DNA from: Calothrix sp. PCC 7507
Lineage (GTDB): Bacteria > Cyanobacteriota > Cyanobacteriia > Cyanobacteriales > Nostocaceae
Length of the DNA stretch: 64,000 nt
Assembly (NCBI RefSeq): GCF_000316575.1
Contig: NC_019682.1
Span: 6,435,501 to 6,499,500, forward strand
Direction of reading: 5' to 3'
The notes under the pieces are model-generated. The model did no database searches and was not told where the DNA came from. It was given only the letters and a program-made list of their open reading frames with translations. Made by a program: the position numbers and the translations under genes. Below are positions 18,901-28,410 of the stretch, piece by piece. Within the stretch, counting starts at the first letter, position 1. Every line of letters begins with the position of its first letter.

Positions 18901-19197
18901 ATGACTCTTTTTACCAACTTTCTCCGTTCTCTGCTGCTCACGGTGATTTTCAGTTTTGTCGCACCCTTGTTTCTCGTCGGTGGCTTTTTACTTATCCTTT
19001 CCCTGATCGGCAACTTACCAGGGTTACAAGATGTAACGGAAGCGATCGCTACTCAGATTATGCATTTTCTCGCCACTTTTGGCAGTGGTAGTCCCCTGCA
19101 CGGCATATTTGTAATTAGTTTGACTTGCAGTTTCGTGGGGGCGCTGTTTGATGTTTACGCCTATTATCGGTGTCAAATTTTACGAATTGATTCCTAA
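18901..19197 (+). CDS. small membrane protein of unknown function
   Basis: The 98-residue product has two to three hydrophobic segments: LLLTVIFSFVAPLFLVGGFL near the N-terminus and HGIFVISLTCSFVGALFDVY near the C-terminus, joined by a polar helix (GLQDVTEAIATQIMHFL). I do not recognise a named family. Start is ATG 18901. It is divergent from the MlaE cluster and upstream of sppA on the same strand, with a 415-bp gap. Confidence 0.7.
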   Translation: MTLFTNFLRSLLLTVIFSFVAPLFLVGGFLLILSLIGNLPGLQDVTEAIATQIMHFLATFGSGSPLHGIFVISLTCSFVGALFDVYAYYRCQILRIDS

Positions 19198-19359
19198 GTA
19201 TTAAAGATTTAATTATATTATTTCGTTACTCATCAAATACTCAAAATATCTGTCCATAATTGCGGAACAATGCTGGTCTTAGCCCAATAATCAGACTGGC
19301 ATTGCTAGGTTCTGGTTAATTAAAATAGTTAACGATAATTTTCGAGCAAGTACATATTT

Positions 19360-19394
19360 AAGCGTTAGCCGCTAACTTTTAGGGGCTAACGCTT
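19360..19394. terminator. hairpin upstream of sppA
   Basis: AAGCGTTAGCC and GGCTAACGCTT pair perfectly over 11 bp around a 13-base loop. It lies about 160 bp past the small membrane protein and 220 bp before sppA; only a weak T-rich context follows. It could stop transcription or be a repeat. Nothing else stands out in 19198-19612. Confidence 0.45.
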
Positions 19395-19612
19395 CATGAG
19401 TAGATATAAGATAATTTTTTAGCCTGCAACTTTTATAAGATTCTTTAAGGCATGTGACGAGCATAGCAAATAAACACCTACGCAAAATCTAAAAATTTAA
19501 TTAAAATTTGTAGTAGCACAATGCCTGCTGATTTTTTTTAAACAGAGCAAAGCAGTCCGTATGGCCGCTAGGCGTTTTATATTGAGATTATTACGAGGTT
19601 TCGTGACTGCTT

Positions 19613-20434
19613 ATGGTTTGGCCTTTTAAACCCAGGTTTTCTAAACAAATTGCCCGGATTGAAATTACTGGTGCGATCGCCGGTGCTACTCGCAAACGTG
19701 TGTTGGAAGCACTGAAAACAGTAGAAGAAAAAAAATTTCCCGCCTTACTACTACGCATCGATAGTCCTGGCGGTACGGTCGGAGACTCACAAGAAATTTA
19801 CAGTGCTTTGAAGCGACTACGCAACAAAATTAAAATTGTTGCTAGTTTTGGTAATATTTCGGCTTCTGGCGGTGTCTACATCGGCATGGGAGCAGAACAT
19901 ATCATTGCTAACCCAGGTACAATTACAGGCAGCATTGGTGTAATTTTGCGTGGCAATAACTTAGAACGATTGCTGGAAAAAATCGGTGTTTCCTTCAAAG
20001 TAATCAAGTCTGGCCCATACAAGGACATTTTGGCATTCGACCGAGAACTGACTACACCCGAACAAAACATCCTGCAAGAACTGATTGACGTAAGTTATCA
20101 GCAATTTGTGCAAACAGTAGCGGAGGCGAGGTCTTTAGGGATAGAAACTGTTAAAAGTTTTGCTGATGGTCGGATTTTTACTGGACAGCAAGCCTTAGAG
20201 TTAGGAGTTGTAGATCGTTTAGGAACAGAGGAAGATGCACTGCGTTGGACAGCAGAACTAGTCGGTCTCGATCCTGAAAAAACACCATGCTACACCCTAG
20301 AAGAACGTAAACCCCTACTAAGTCGCTTTTTACCAGGGAGTCGCCAAGTTTCATCAGGAATTGGGGCTGCTATTGATTGGTGGGAATTTGAAATGTCTAC
20401 TAGTGGTCTGCCACTGTGGTTGTACCGACCGTAA
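19613..20434 (+). CDS. sppA: signal peptide peptidase SppA (short, cyanobacterial form)
   Basis: Membrane-associated serine protease that degrades cleaved signal peptides. The 273 residues cover one SppA peptidase domain. The Ser/Lys dyad is visible: Ser85 in ISASGGVYIG and Lys137 in SGPYKDILAF; oxyanion region DSPGGTV (50-56). A strong N-terminal membrane anchor is not apparent. This is the single-domain SppA2-like form, not the 600-residue duplicated SppA. aroH follows 108 bp downstream. Confidence 0.93.
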   Translation: MVWPFKPRFSKQIARIEITGAIAGATRKRVLEALKTVEEKKFPALLLRIDSPGGTVGDSQEIYSALKRLRNKIKIVASFGNISASGGVYIGMGAEHIIANPGTITGSIGVILRGNNLERLLEKIGVSFKVIKSGPYKDILAFDRELTTPEQNILQELIDVSYQQFVQTVAEARSLGIETVKSFADGRIFTGQQALELGVVDRLGTEEDALRWTAELVGLDPEKTPCYTLEERKPLLSRFLPGSRQVSSGIGAAIDWWEFEMSTSGLPLWLYRP

Positions 20435-20542
20435 ATAATTGTTTGTCATTTGTCCTGAGTTTTTTGACAAATGACCAATACTTCGACTTCGCTCAGTACA
20501 AGTGACAAATGACCAATGACTAAATACAAGGAGGAATTTGGC

Positions 20543-20962
20543 GTGGACGTGGAGTGGCAAATGCGGGCTATTCGTGGAGCAACAACCGTTTCCGACAATA
20601 CTGTGGAAGCAATGCGGGATGCGGTGACGGAATTGCTAGATAAGTTGGAAAGTCGAAATCAACTCCAACCAAAGGATATGATTAGTGTGACTTTTTCGGT
20701 AACTCGCGATCTGGATGCTATTTTTCCAGCTGCGATCGCTAGAGCGCGTCCTGGTTGGGATAATGTGGCCATGTTGGATGTGCAGCAAATGCATGTTGAC
20801 GGCAGTTTACAGCGCTGCATTCGGTTCTTAATCCACGCCTATCTGCCAGCCTCTGCCTCAATTCATCATATCTATTTACGCAACGCCGCTAGCTTGCGTC
20901 CCGACTGGAGTTTACCCCAGACTTTACAAGCATCACAGCCAGCAGTTAAGTCGAAAGTTTAA
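20543..20962 (+). CDS. aroH: chorismate mutase, AroH class
   Basis: Converts chorismate to prephenate for Phe and Tyr synthesis. Monofunctional AroH-fold enzyme: MRAIRGATTV with the active-site Arg, TFSVTRDLDAIFPAAIARAR, LDVQQMHVDGSLQRCIRFL, and HHIYLRNAASLRPD. The start GTG at 20543 is chosen because AAGGAGG ends 8 bases upstream; ATG 20561 would remove only VDVEWQ. Length about 139 residues fits the family. Confidence 0.94.
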   Translation: MDVEWQMRAIRGATTVSDNTVEAMRDAVTELLDKLESRNQLQPKDMISVTFSVTRDLDAIFPAAIARARPGWDNVAMLDVQQMHVDGSLQRCIRFLIHAYLPASASIHHIYLRNAASLRPDWSLPQTLQASQPAVKSKV

Positions 20963-21002
20963 AATACCCACGTAAATTGTTTGTTTTTCTGGTGGACTAC
21001 CG

Positions 21003-22106
21003 TTAGTGCCTTGCTACTGACTCTTGACTCTTTTCTGGAACAAAACCAGCTTGTTCAATTGCCCTTTGCCCTTGGTCAGTCTGCAAAAATCTGGTGTAAG
21101 CTTCTCCAACTTGCTGTTCTCGTCCCTTGTTCTGCTTAATAATCACAAACAATTTAGTGGTAATCGGATAGCTACCATTCTTAATCGCTTCTGTGTTGAG
21201 TTGATTTCGCTTTTGTGGACACTGGTTTGGCGATACTAAAGGTTCACGGTATGGGAGAATTAGCTGACCAGAAGTGACACCCAGAGGTAGCGGTTTAACC
21301 AAACATTGATGCACTATTCCCCGCGCCGAAGCATAATACAGACCGCCAGGGGTTTGATTGACAAGGCGCAGTGCTTCTGTAGTGGAATAGACAAACTGCA
21401 CTTGAGAACCTAGGGCTTGCTTGTCTAAAACTTGCTTTCCAGAAAGTAGTACTATGTCCGCGTTTTCTGGGGGCAAAGAGAAGGGAGTGATGGTCAAATC
21501 TGGACCACCAACTTGCTTCCAGTTAGTAATCTGCCCCAGATAGATTTGCTCTAACTGATCTATAGTTAACCCAGACACCTGAAGATTTGGATTGACTACT
21601 ACTGCAACCCCATCAATGCCAACCTGATGTTGTCCCAGGGTGAAGCCTCGCTGTCGAGCTATATCGGATTCTGCTTGGGTGAGGGGACGGGAAGACGCAG
21701 TAAAATCCAATTTCCCGTTTAGTAACATGCTAATACCTGAGCCAGAACCAGGACTCATCCCATCAGGTGGATTTACATAGCGCAACTGTAGTTCCGGGCG
21801 CATAAACTGAATTTGAGAATCTACGAATTGCCTAATGGGTGCCCAGGCAGTGCTTCCACCATAGTTGAATGAACCGATAGGCACATCAGTAACAGTATTA
21901 AAGTTTGAAGCTGCCACGGCAGAAGCTTTGTCTGCTCCTTGATTCGACCCAGAAGACCCATCAACACCAATTTGTAGACGTGGTCTCAACCATAACCACA
22001 AACCGCCAATGATTGCAACTGTAACCAGTTCGCCAATCACCAGACCTCTGATCATCTGTAAGGCGTCTTGGCTAAGTGGAACGCTTTTTCTGCTATCATT
22101 AGTCAT
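21003..22106 (-). CDS. PstS-like phosphate-type substrate-binding protein
   Basis: Periplasmic binding protein of the PBP-like (PstS) family, 367 residues, with an N-terminal membrane anchor (LVIGELVTVAIIGGLWLWL, about 25-43). The binding domain shows GSFNYGGSTAW, GSGSGISMLLNGKLDFTASSR, QVGIDGVAVVVNP, LTIDQLEQIYLGQITNWKQVGG and the C-terminal YTRFLQTDQGQRAIEQAGFV. No Pst permease is adjacent. It is divergent from the kinase gene at 22260 with a shared 153-bp control region, suggesting a sensing rather than uptake role (inference). Confidence 0.88.
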   Translation of the reverse strand: MTNDSRKSVPLSQDALQMIRGLVIGELVTVAIIGGLWLWLRPRLQIGVDGSSGSNQGADKASAVAASNFNTVTDVPIGSFNYGGSTAWAPIRQFVDSQIQFMRPELQLRYVNPPDGMSPGSGSGISMLLNGKLDFTASSRPLTQAESDIARQRGFTLGQHQVGIDGVAVVVNPNLQVSGLTIDQLEQIYLGQITNWKQVGGPDLTITPFSLPPENADIVLLSGKQVLDKQALGSQVQFVYSTTEALRLVNQTPGGLYYASARGIVHQCLVKPLPLGVTSGQLILPYREPLVSPNQCPQKRNQLNTEAIKNGSYPITTKLFVIIKQNKGREQQVGEAYTRFLQTDQGQRAIEQAGFVPEKSQESVARH

Positions 22107-22259
22107 CTCACACTTCCTATAATGAAGTTTAGAAAAGACTTCCGGGTATTTACCACCAGTTTTATTAATTAGACACGATATATTAAATTCTAGTCGTAGT
22201 TAATTAAATAGATATTCTTAAGTAAGAGTACTTAATGCAGCCGCTAGGGACAATGTAAC

Positions 22260-23549
22260 ATGTTAATCAGCAAGTTACTAGGGGAGCGTTACCAAGTTGT
22301 TCAAGTTTTAAGTCAAGGTGCGTTTTGTCAAACCTACATGGTGAAAGACACAAACCTGGCTGATAGCCCTGTGTGCATCGTCAAACATTTCTTACCTAGC
22401 GATCGCTATTCTATTCCAGTAGAAATCCGCAGACGGCTATTTAAGAGAGAAGTAGCAGCTTTAGAAAAACTGAGCAATTATGACTTAGTGCCGCATCTTT
22501 TAGCTCATTTTGAAGATAATTTTGAGTTCTATCTGGTGCAGGAGTTTATTGAAGGACATCTCCTGGGCGCTGAACTATCGCCTGGTTACGGCTGGACTGA
22601 AAGCAAAGTTATTCAAATGCTACAAGAGGTTTTGGACATCCTGGATTTTGTTCACAGTCACGGATTAATCCATCGAGATGTCAAGCCGACGAATATTATT
22701 AGACGCAAGCAAGACAATCGGTTAGTACTGATTGATTTTGGTGCTGTCAAACCAATCTGGGATCAGTTAGTCGTAGATCAAACAAAGACTCCCATCTTGA
22801 TTCCCACTGCACAACAGACTACTATTGCGATCGGGACACCGGGCTATATGCCTAATGAGCAACAACGAGGTAAGCCGCGTCTTAATAGTGACATATATGC
22901 GTTAGGGATGATTGGTATCCAAGCCCTAACAGGGGTACATCCAACGCATTTACCAGAAGATGCCAATACAGGTGACGTGATTTGGCAAGACCTCGCACAA
23001 GTTAGTACTGAACTGACTTCGGTGCTAAACAAAATGGTACACTACCACTTTCAAGATAGATATAAGTCAGCAAAAGAGGCACTCTTAGCACTAGAACCCC
23101 TAGCCCATCTCTACCCATCAAAACAAGAGTCAGCTGTTTCTCCATTATCAGTCAGCAAAATATTGGAGCCTCAACAGCCCTCACTAGGGCAGAACAATAA
23201 CTCAGAACTGAGGTTAAGCGATGATAGAAGTGATACCACAATACCGGGAACGTTAATCTCACCAATACAGGAACCGATAGGTGGAAGGCTAAAGTCTCAA
23301 ATCTCTTTGTCCGAACAAAAAATTCCTCAATTTTTGGCGAATCATGCATCAAAATCATTCTCAGATAACCAGACAAGTACTACTACTATTTCTATAGTTC
23401 CCCGCAAATCTGCTCTCATGATTGGCTTAGTAGCGGGTGTGTTTTCTGGGCTAGTTCTCATGCTTGTTAGCTATTGGTCTTTGCAGATAATTGCGCCCAC
23501 ACCTAAGATTGAAAATTGGCAACTTCAAATACCAAAAAAATCTCCTTAG
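22260..23549 (+). CDS. Ser/Thr protein kinase with C-terminal membrane segment
   Basis: Hanks-type kinase of 429 residues. Residues about 8-270 are the catalytic domain: GERYQVVQVLSQGAFCQTY, VKHF, HRDVKPTNIIRR, LIDFGAVK, GTPGYMPNEQ. A low-complexity linker leads to a membrane helix near the C-terminus (SALMIGLVAGVFSGLVLMLV) and a short outside tail. The glycine loop reads SQGAFC, with one glycine replaced by Ser or Ala positions, so ATP binding may be slightly unusual. The kinase domain is paralogous to that of the DGR-linked kinase at 370-2214. Confidence 0.92.
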   Translation: MLISKLLGERYQVVQVLSQGAFCQTYMVKDTNLADSPVCIVKHFLPSDRYSIPVEIRRRLFKREVAALEKLSNYDLVPHLLAHFEDNFEFYLVQEFIEGHLLGAELSPGYGWTESKVIQMLQEVLDILDFVHSHGLIHRDVKPTNIIRRKQDNRLVLIDFGAVKPIWDQLVVDQTKTPILIPTAQQTTIAIGTPGYMPNEQQRGKPRLNSDIYALGMIGIQALTGVHPTHLPEDANTGDVIWQDLAQVSTELTSVLNKMVHYHFQDRYKSAKEALLALEPLAHLYPSKQESAVSPLSVSKILEPQQPSLGQNNNSELRLSDDRSDTTIPGTLISPIQEPIGGRLKSQISLSEQKIPQFLANHASKSFSDNQTSTTTISIVPRKSALMIGLVAGVFSGLVLMLVSYWSLQIIAPTPKIENWQLQIPKKSP

Positions 23550-23556
23550 CCTACGG

Positions 23557-23751
23557 TTATAGTTGCCTTTGTTCGTTGGGTGATGGTTGGGGCTGAGATT
23601 GAACACTATCTCTATGAATTAAAAACGCTACAATCCCAACTACAACTAAGTTAGTAATTAGCAGCCCAATAGCACTGTATATCCAAACTTTTTTCTTTGG
23701 TTGATCTGCCAATTCAGTTGGATTAGGTTCGTTGTGCATAGGTTTTTCCAC
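23557..23751 (-). CDS. small single-span membrane protein
   Basis: A 64-codon frame on the strand opposite the kinase, convergent with it and 7 bp apart. It encodes a polar N-terminus, KKK, one membrane helix (WIYSAIGLLITNLVVVGIVAF) and a Pro/Gln-rich tail. First codon GTG 23751, or ATG 23739. The organised Lys-flanked helix argues for a real gene, but it is short and unidentified. Confidence 0.5.
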   Translation of the reverse strand: MEKPMHNEPNPTELADQPKKKVWIYSAIGLLITNLVVVGIVAFLIHRDSVQSQPQPSPNEQRQL

Positions 23752-23931
23752 GGCGGCCTAATCAATACCTTTTTATTTTATCGCTATTCTCAAGATAGAT
23801 TCTCCGATGCCAAAGAATATTAACTAACTGTACTCATAACGCACTATTTTAGCTGTGTAAACAAAGCTCAAACTCTTCTACCTATTGCCGATTGCCTATA
23901 GCGGTTCTCGCTCGGATAAAACACAATTGAG

Positions 23932-23954
23932 GCGGGGAAACCCCGCCCCTACTT
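23932..23954. repeat. GGCGGGGAAACCCCGCC hairpin repeat
   Basis: A G+C-rich hairpin (GGCGGGG-AAA-CCCCGCC). Related hairpins with the TTTCCCC core occur at about 49569-49595 (GGGTGGGGTTTCCCCACCC) and about 61885 (GGGGCGGGGTTTCCCCC). Interspersed repeat of cyanobacterial genomes. Confidence 0.55.
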
Positions 23955-23991
23955 TGCGATTTTAAATCGTACTTAACTGATCTGAAAACCT

Positions 23992-24861
23992 CTACAAATC
24001 AGGAGGTAAAATTACTTGATCGATCGCATGGATAACTCCATTGCTACCTTGGATATCGGCCTGAGTCACTTTAGCTTCATTGACTGTCACACCAGCAGCA
24101 GGATCAACCTTAACGTTGATTGCACCGCCTTCAATGCTCTTAACTTCGCCAGATTTTAAATCCTTTGATAGTACCTTACCACTCACCACATGGTAGGTTA
24201 ACAGCTTGACCAATACTTCTTTATTTTCTGGTTTCAACAAATCTCTCACAGCGTCTTTTGGCAATTTAGCAAACGCCGCATCAGTGGGTGCAAAAATGGT
24301 GAAGTTATCTTTTCCTTGCAGAGTTTCTGTCAATCCTGCAGCTTTCAACGCTTTTGCTAGTGTTGTAAAGGAAGCGTTGGACTCTGTTAGTGCTACCAAG
24401 TTTTTCCCTTGATTATCAGTTGTCCCTGCTGCTGGCTTAGTGTCAGTAGGTACAGTTGTCGAGGGTTTTACGTTTCGTGGTGTCCTGGGTGCAGTTTCAG
24501 GAGTAGTTGGGGTAGGTACAACTTCAGGAGTAGTTGGGGTAGGTGCAGCGCTACCACCACGGTTATAAGGAGGTTCGTTGAAAATACTTGGACGAGGATT
24601 GACTTTTTGCTTGGTCTGCTGTGCTACCAAATTTCTGCTGGGAATCGCGCCTTTTGCAGCTTCTGTTACAGGTTCAGTAGGTGCGTTTTGAGTATTGGAC
24701 TCAATACGTTGACTGCGGCTATAAGGAGCCTCACTAAAAACGCTGGGGTGAGGATTTACTGCCTCTTTTGCTTCAGATGGTAAAGTAATCAGGAGACCAG
24801 CACTGGTTATTCCCACTATACCCGCCAAATTGGCTAGCAATTGGTTGTAATTCACATTCAT
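23992..24861 (-). CDS. secreted fasciclin-domain protein
   Basis: Exported adhesion-type protein of 289 residues. N-terminal hydrophobic segment (LLANLAGIVGITSAGLLITL) acts as signal peptide. A linker carries two similar blocks (NPHPSVFSEAPYSRS and NPRPSIFNEPPYNRG) and Thr/Pro-rich repeats. The C-terminal fasciclin (FAS1) domain is clear: FTTLAKALKAAGLTETLQGK, FTIFAPTDAAFAKLP, LLTYHVVSGKVLS, and NGVIHAIDQVILPP. Convergent with nothing nearby; likely monocistronic. Confidence 0.92.
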   Translation of the reverse strand: MNVNYNQLLANLAGIVGITSAGLLITLPSEAKEAVNPHPSVFSEAPYSRSQRIESNTQNAPTEPVTEAAKGAIPSRNLVAQQTKQKVNPRPSIFNEPPYNRGGSAAPTPTTPEVVPTPTTPETAPRTPRNVKPSTTVPTDTKPAAGTTDNQGKNLVALTESNASFTTLAKALKAAGLTETLQGKDNFTIFAPTDAAFAKLPKDAVRDLLKPENKEVLVKLLTYHVVSGKVLSKDLKSGEVKSIEGGAINVKVDPAAGVTVNEAKVTQADIQGSNGVIHAIDQVILPPDL

Positions 24862-25636
24862 AAATTTTGTTTGTTTTGATTTTGCACAGTTTACATAAAG
24901 ACTTATAGCATTTTGCTAATGACAAAATCTAACTCCAGGAGCAAGAAATTTTTACGTAAACTATGCTGTGCTAAAAAATAGAATTTTCTTGAAATGCTGA
25001 CAAACCATATTATAAAGTATTTTTCGGATCAAAGTAATATCCATTGAGTAATTTTGCTGTTAGTTCAAATTGGCTATTACGTTCATTAGGTTCTAAATTT
25101 TACCTTGTCCAATCCCAAAAATCTGCATAAGTAAGTTAATCAAAACGAGAGTTTTACCAATAGTAAACTAATATCTAACTATATCTCAATAACTCGTAAA
25201 AACGAAATTTAGCTGTAGTATTTTATACAGATAAGTGTATAGTACATAGTTATTAACTATGAAATTCCTAGACAAAATAAATATCCGTTTTGATAATGTT
25301 TTAAGTAATACCTGATTTGTTATAGGTTTTTATACTTTACTTTATAAGTAAATAAAAATCTATAAATTTCAGTAATTTCGGAAAAATAAGCAATAAAAGG
25401 TTAGGTTTATTTATAGTTACATACTAAGATAATTAAAATATTTGATGTATGAATTACCCGGAAATAATTTATTGGGGAGACTGGCTACTATGCCAATAAA
25501 CCAGCGAGATTTTAACTCTGATGGTAATTAAATTGGTGATAAATTACTAGAATTTCTTGAATTCCCAGAAAAAATACTGAAACTGAAGATAGAATTATCG
25601 AGAGTTACTCAATTAACCAGTTATAAGGTGTGCGAG
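24862..25636. other. 775-bp A+T-rich intergenic region
   Basis: Between the fasciclin gene (minus) and the GST gene (plus). No open frame above 25 codons looks coding. The sequence is strongly A+T-rich. It contains an NtcA-like GTA-N8-TAC at 25215-25228 and a palindrome ATAGTTATTAACTAT at 25246-25260, either of which could belong to a distal promoter. No RNA family was recognised. Confidence 0.45.
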
Positions 25637-26428
25637 ATGCTGGAATTATACCAATGGGAACTATCTCAATACTCGGAAAAAGTCCGGCTAATTCTGGATT
25701 ATAAAGGATTGGAGTATCGCAAAATAGAGGTTACGCCAGGGATTGGACAGGTGGAACTGTTCCGGCTAACTGGTCAAAAGCAAGTACCAGTTTTAAAGGA
25801 TGGCAATAGGTATATTGCAGATTCTACAGAAATCGCTAAGTATTTAGAATTGAATTATCCCGATCGCCCCCTGATACCGCAAGATCCCAAAAAACGGGGT
25901 TTAGCTTTATTGATGGAAGAATGGGCGGATGAGTCGATAGGTATTAAAGGTCGCAAAGCCCTATTTTCTGCAATAAGTCAAGATCAGAATTTCCGTAAGT
26001 CTTTATTACCTACTTCCACACCAGATATATTTAAGAATTTAGTGGAAGGAGTCCCCAGGGACTTTCTGACAATTTTGGGTTTTGGGGTGGGTTTTAGTCC
26101 AGATGTGATTAAATCAGCGATCGCTGACTTAAAACAAGACTTGGAAGCACTGACACTAATCTTGGCAGATAGTCCCTATTTGCTGGGCGATGAACCAAGT
26201 TTAGCTGACCTAGCAGTGGCAGGTTTATCGATATTACTGAAGTTTCCCGATGGCCCTTATTTAGATTTACCAGCCAGTCTCAGAGGTAAAGGCGTACCTT
26301 CCTTAGCAGATAATCCCGATTATGAACCATTCTTTATCTGGCGCGATCGCCTCTACGCCCAATTCCGCAAACCATTAATCCACACACCTCCATCTGGAAG
26401 TGCGCCTACTTCAATTCAGATTGAATAA
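25637..26428 (+). CDS. glutathione S-transferase family protein
   Basis: Two-domain GST of about 263 residues. The N-terminal thioredoxin fold is seen in LELYQWELSQYSEKVRLILD, then QKQVPVLKDGN (cis-Pro) and IADSTEIAKYLELNYPDRP; the C-terminal all-helical domain includes the N-capping region YLLGDEPSLADLAVAGLSIL. ATG 25637 is preferred to the GTG nine bases earlier, because AAGG lies about 8 bases before it. No catalytic Cys or Tyr can be assigned with certainty; substrate unknown. Confidence 0.88.
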   Translation: MLELYQWELSQYSEKVRLILDYKGLEYRKIEVTPGIGQVELFRLTGQKQVPVLKDGNRYIADSTEIAKYLELNYPDRPLIPQDPKKRGLALLMEEWADESIGIKGRKALFSAISQDQNFRKSLLPTSTPDIFKNLVEGVPRDFLTILGFGVGFSPDVIKSAIADLKQDLEALTLILADSPYLLGDEPSLADLAVAGLSILLKFPDGPYLDLPASLRGKGVPSLADNPDYEPFFIWRDRLYAQFRKPLIHTPPSGSAPTSIQIE

Positions 26429-26676
26429 ATAAGTCAAGGGTCAAAGGTCAAGAGTCAAAGGTCAAATGTCTCATAACAATTTAAACTAAGATTTGGTCGC
26501 AATTTTTGAAGTCTACAATTAAAATTCAACATAAATGAATAGTCTTCATAAAATGCGTACACTAATAGGCAATGGGCATTCACTAATGACTCTTGACTCT
26601 TAACAAATGATAAATTCTGGACAACCATTTACTAATCACCCTTGACCCTTGACTCTTGACTCCTGACTCTTAAAAA
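26429..26676. repeat. degenerate GTCAAGAGTCAA / TGACTCTTGAC heptamer repeats
   Basis: The gap between the GST and HerA-like genes is largely made of short repeats: GTCAAGGGTCAAAGGTCAAG at the left and inverted CTTGACTCTTGACTCCTGAC at the right, close to the next start codon. The two clusters are roughly complementary and could fold back on each other. Confidence 0.55.
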
Positions 26677-28410
26677 ATGACAAATTCGGGACAGCCATTA
26701 GGTTCAGTCATCCAAGGCTCTCTAACTGGGGGTCTAGAAGTAAGATTACACGCCGATATATCTGTTGAAGATATGCGGGTGGGTAAATTTCTAGTTGTGC
26801 AAGGGGTGCGATCGCGTTTTTTCTGTATGCTTACAGATGTGGCACTAGGCACTGCAAATGCTCGCATCATCGCCAATCCCCCCAATTGGGAAGACACTTT
26901 TTTACGAGAAGTTTTAGCTGGAAGTAGTACCTACGGCACCATCAACCTCGCACCGATGTTGATGTTCACACCTGAATCGGAAGAATCTTTTTCACCAACC
27001 AACGGTAAATCAGCAAATCCCTTCATCCCATCCATGACAGGTTTGGCATCATTTCAACCCCAAACCAGTACTACTATGGAATTGCTGCCGGTAAAAACGA
27101 TTCCCAGCCACTTTAGCCAAGTTTATGAAGCGAGTGAAGAAGATTTTCGCCGCGTATTTGGTTGGGAAGATGACACCCAAAGAAAGAATTTTTCGATTGG
27201 CAAACCGCTAGATATGGATGTGCCGGTTTGCATTGATTTAGACCGCTTTGTGGAACGTAGTAACGGGGTGTTTGGCAAATCGGGAACCGGTAAATCCTTT
27301 CTCACGCGGTTACTTTTAGCGGGGATAGTCCGCAAAAACGCGGCGGTAAACTTGATTTTTGATATGCACTCTGAGTATGGCTGGCAAGCTGTCTGCGAAG
27401 GTAAGCAATATAGTACAGTTAAAGGTTTAAAGCAGCTATTCCCCGGTAAAGTGGAAGTCTACACCCTCGACCCAGAATCGACAAAGCGTCGGGGAGTCAG
27501 GGATGCACAAGAACTTTATTTGAGTTATGAGCAAATTGAAGTCGAAGATGTCAAGTTATGCTCTCGTGACTTAGGACTGTCGGAAGCCGCCTTAGATAAC
27601 GCCAATATTTTATATGCAGAATTTGGCAAGGCTTGGATTTTGCAGTTGTTGAATATGACGAACGAGGAAATAAAACTGTTTTGTGAGGAAAAGCGCGGAC
27701 ACCAAGGCTCGATTATGTCGTTGCAGCGCAAACTCCTGCGGCTAGATAATTTGAAATATATGCGGGCTGCTTGTCCCCAGAATTATATTCATCAAATCTT
27801 GCGATCGCTCGAAGCTGGGAAAAATGTTGTGGTTGAGTTCGGTTCCCAGTCAGATATGCTATCATATATGTTGGTGACAAATATGATCACCAGAAGGATT
27901 CACAGCCACTATGTCAACAAAGCAGAGAGATTTTTGCACAGTGGCAATGCTAGCGATCGCCCCACGCAATTAGTAATTACAATTGAAGAAGCGCACCGAT
28001 TCCTAGATCCGGCGATCGTCCAAAGCACAATCTTCGGCACAATTGCGCGGGAGATGCGAAAATACTTCGTCACCCTTTTGGTGGTTGATCAACGCCCATC
28101 GGGGATAGATAATGAAGTCATGTCCCAGATTGGTACTCGGATTACAGCTTTGCTCAACGACGAAAAAGACATTGATGCAATTTTCACGGGTGTTTCTGGT
28201 GCTGGTAGCTTGCGATCGGTGTTAGCCAAATTAGACTCCAAACAACAAGCCATGATTCTAGGTCATGCTGTGCCGATGCCAGTCGTAGTCCGTACCCGTC
28301 CCTACGATGCTACCTTCTACACAGAAATTGGCGACCCAGCCTGGGAGGAAAAGCCAGATGCAGAAATATTCGCCGCCGCTGAACTAGCCAAAGCCGATTT
28401 GGGATTTTAG
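26677..28410 (+). CDS. HerA-like (DUF87) ATPase
   Basis: Hexameric FtsK/HerA-superfamily ATPase, 577 residues. An N-terminal HAS-barrel-like domain (1-about 180) precedes the motor: Walker A FGKSGTGKSFLTR, FDMHSEYGW, Walker B LVITIEEAHRFLDP, and the arginine-finger region ALLNDEKDIDAIFTGVSGAGSLR. In archaea HerA works with NurA in end resection; no NurA-like nuclease lies beside it. Cyanobacteria carry this gene as a stable single locus, so a DNA-translocation housekeeping role is likely but unproven. Confidence 0.9.
   Translation: MTNSGQPLGSVIQGSLTGGLEVRLHADISVEDMRVGKFLVVQGVRSRFFCMLTDVALGTANARIIANPPNWEDTFLREVLAGSSTYGTINLAPMLMFTPESEESFSPTNGKSANPFIPSMTGLASFQPQTSTTMELLPVKTIPSHFSQVYEASEEDFRRVFGWEDDTQRKNFSIGKPLDMDVPVCIDLDRFVERSNGVFGKSGTGKSFLTRLLLAGIVRKNAAVNLIFDMHSEYGWQAVCEGKQYSTVKGLKQLFPGKVEVYTLDPESTKRRGVRDAQELYLSYEQIEVEDVKLCSRDLGLSEAALDNANILYAEFGKAWILQLLNMTNEEIKLFCEEKRGHQGSIMSLQRKLLRLDNLKYMRAACPQNYIHQILRSLEAGKNVVVEFGSQSDMLSYMLVTNMITRRIHSHYVNKAERFLHSGNASDRPTQLVITIEEAHRFLDPAIVQSTIFGTIAREMRKYFVTLLVVDQRPSGIDNEVMSQIGTRITALLNDEKDIDAIFTGVSGAGSLRSVLAKLDSKQQAMILGHAVPMPVVVRTRPYDATFYTEIGDPAWEEKPDAEIFAAAELAKADLGF

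Noticed and set aside
25215-25228. NtcA-like GTA-N8-TAC site upstream of the GST gene
   Set aside because: About 15 such matches are expected by chance in 64 kb, it is about 400 bp from the start, and no properly placed -10 box was convincing.
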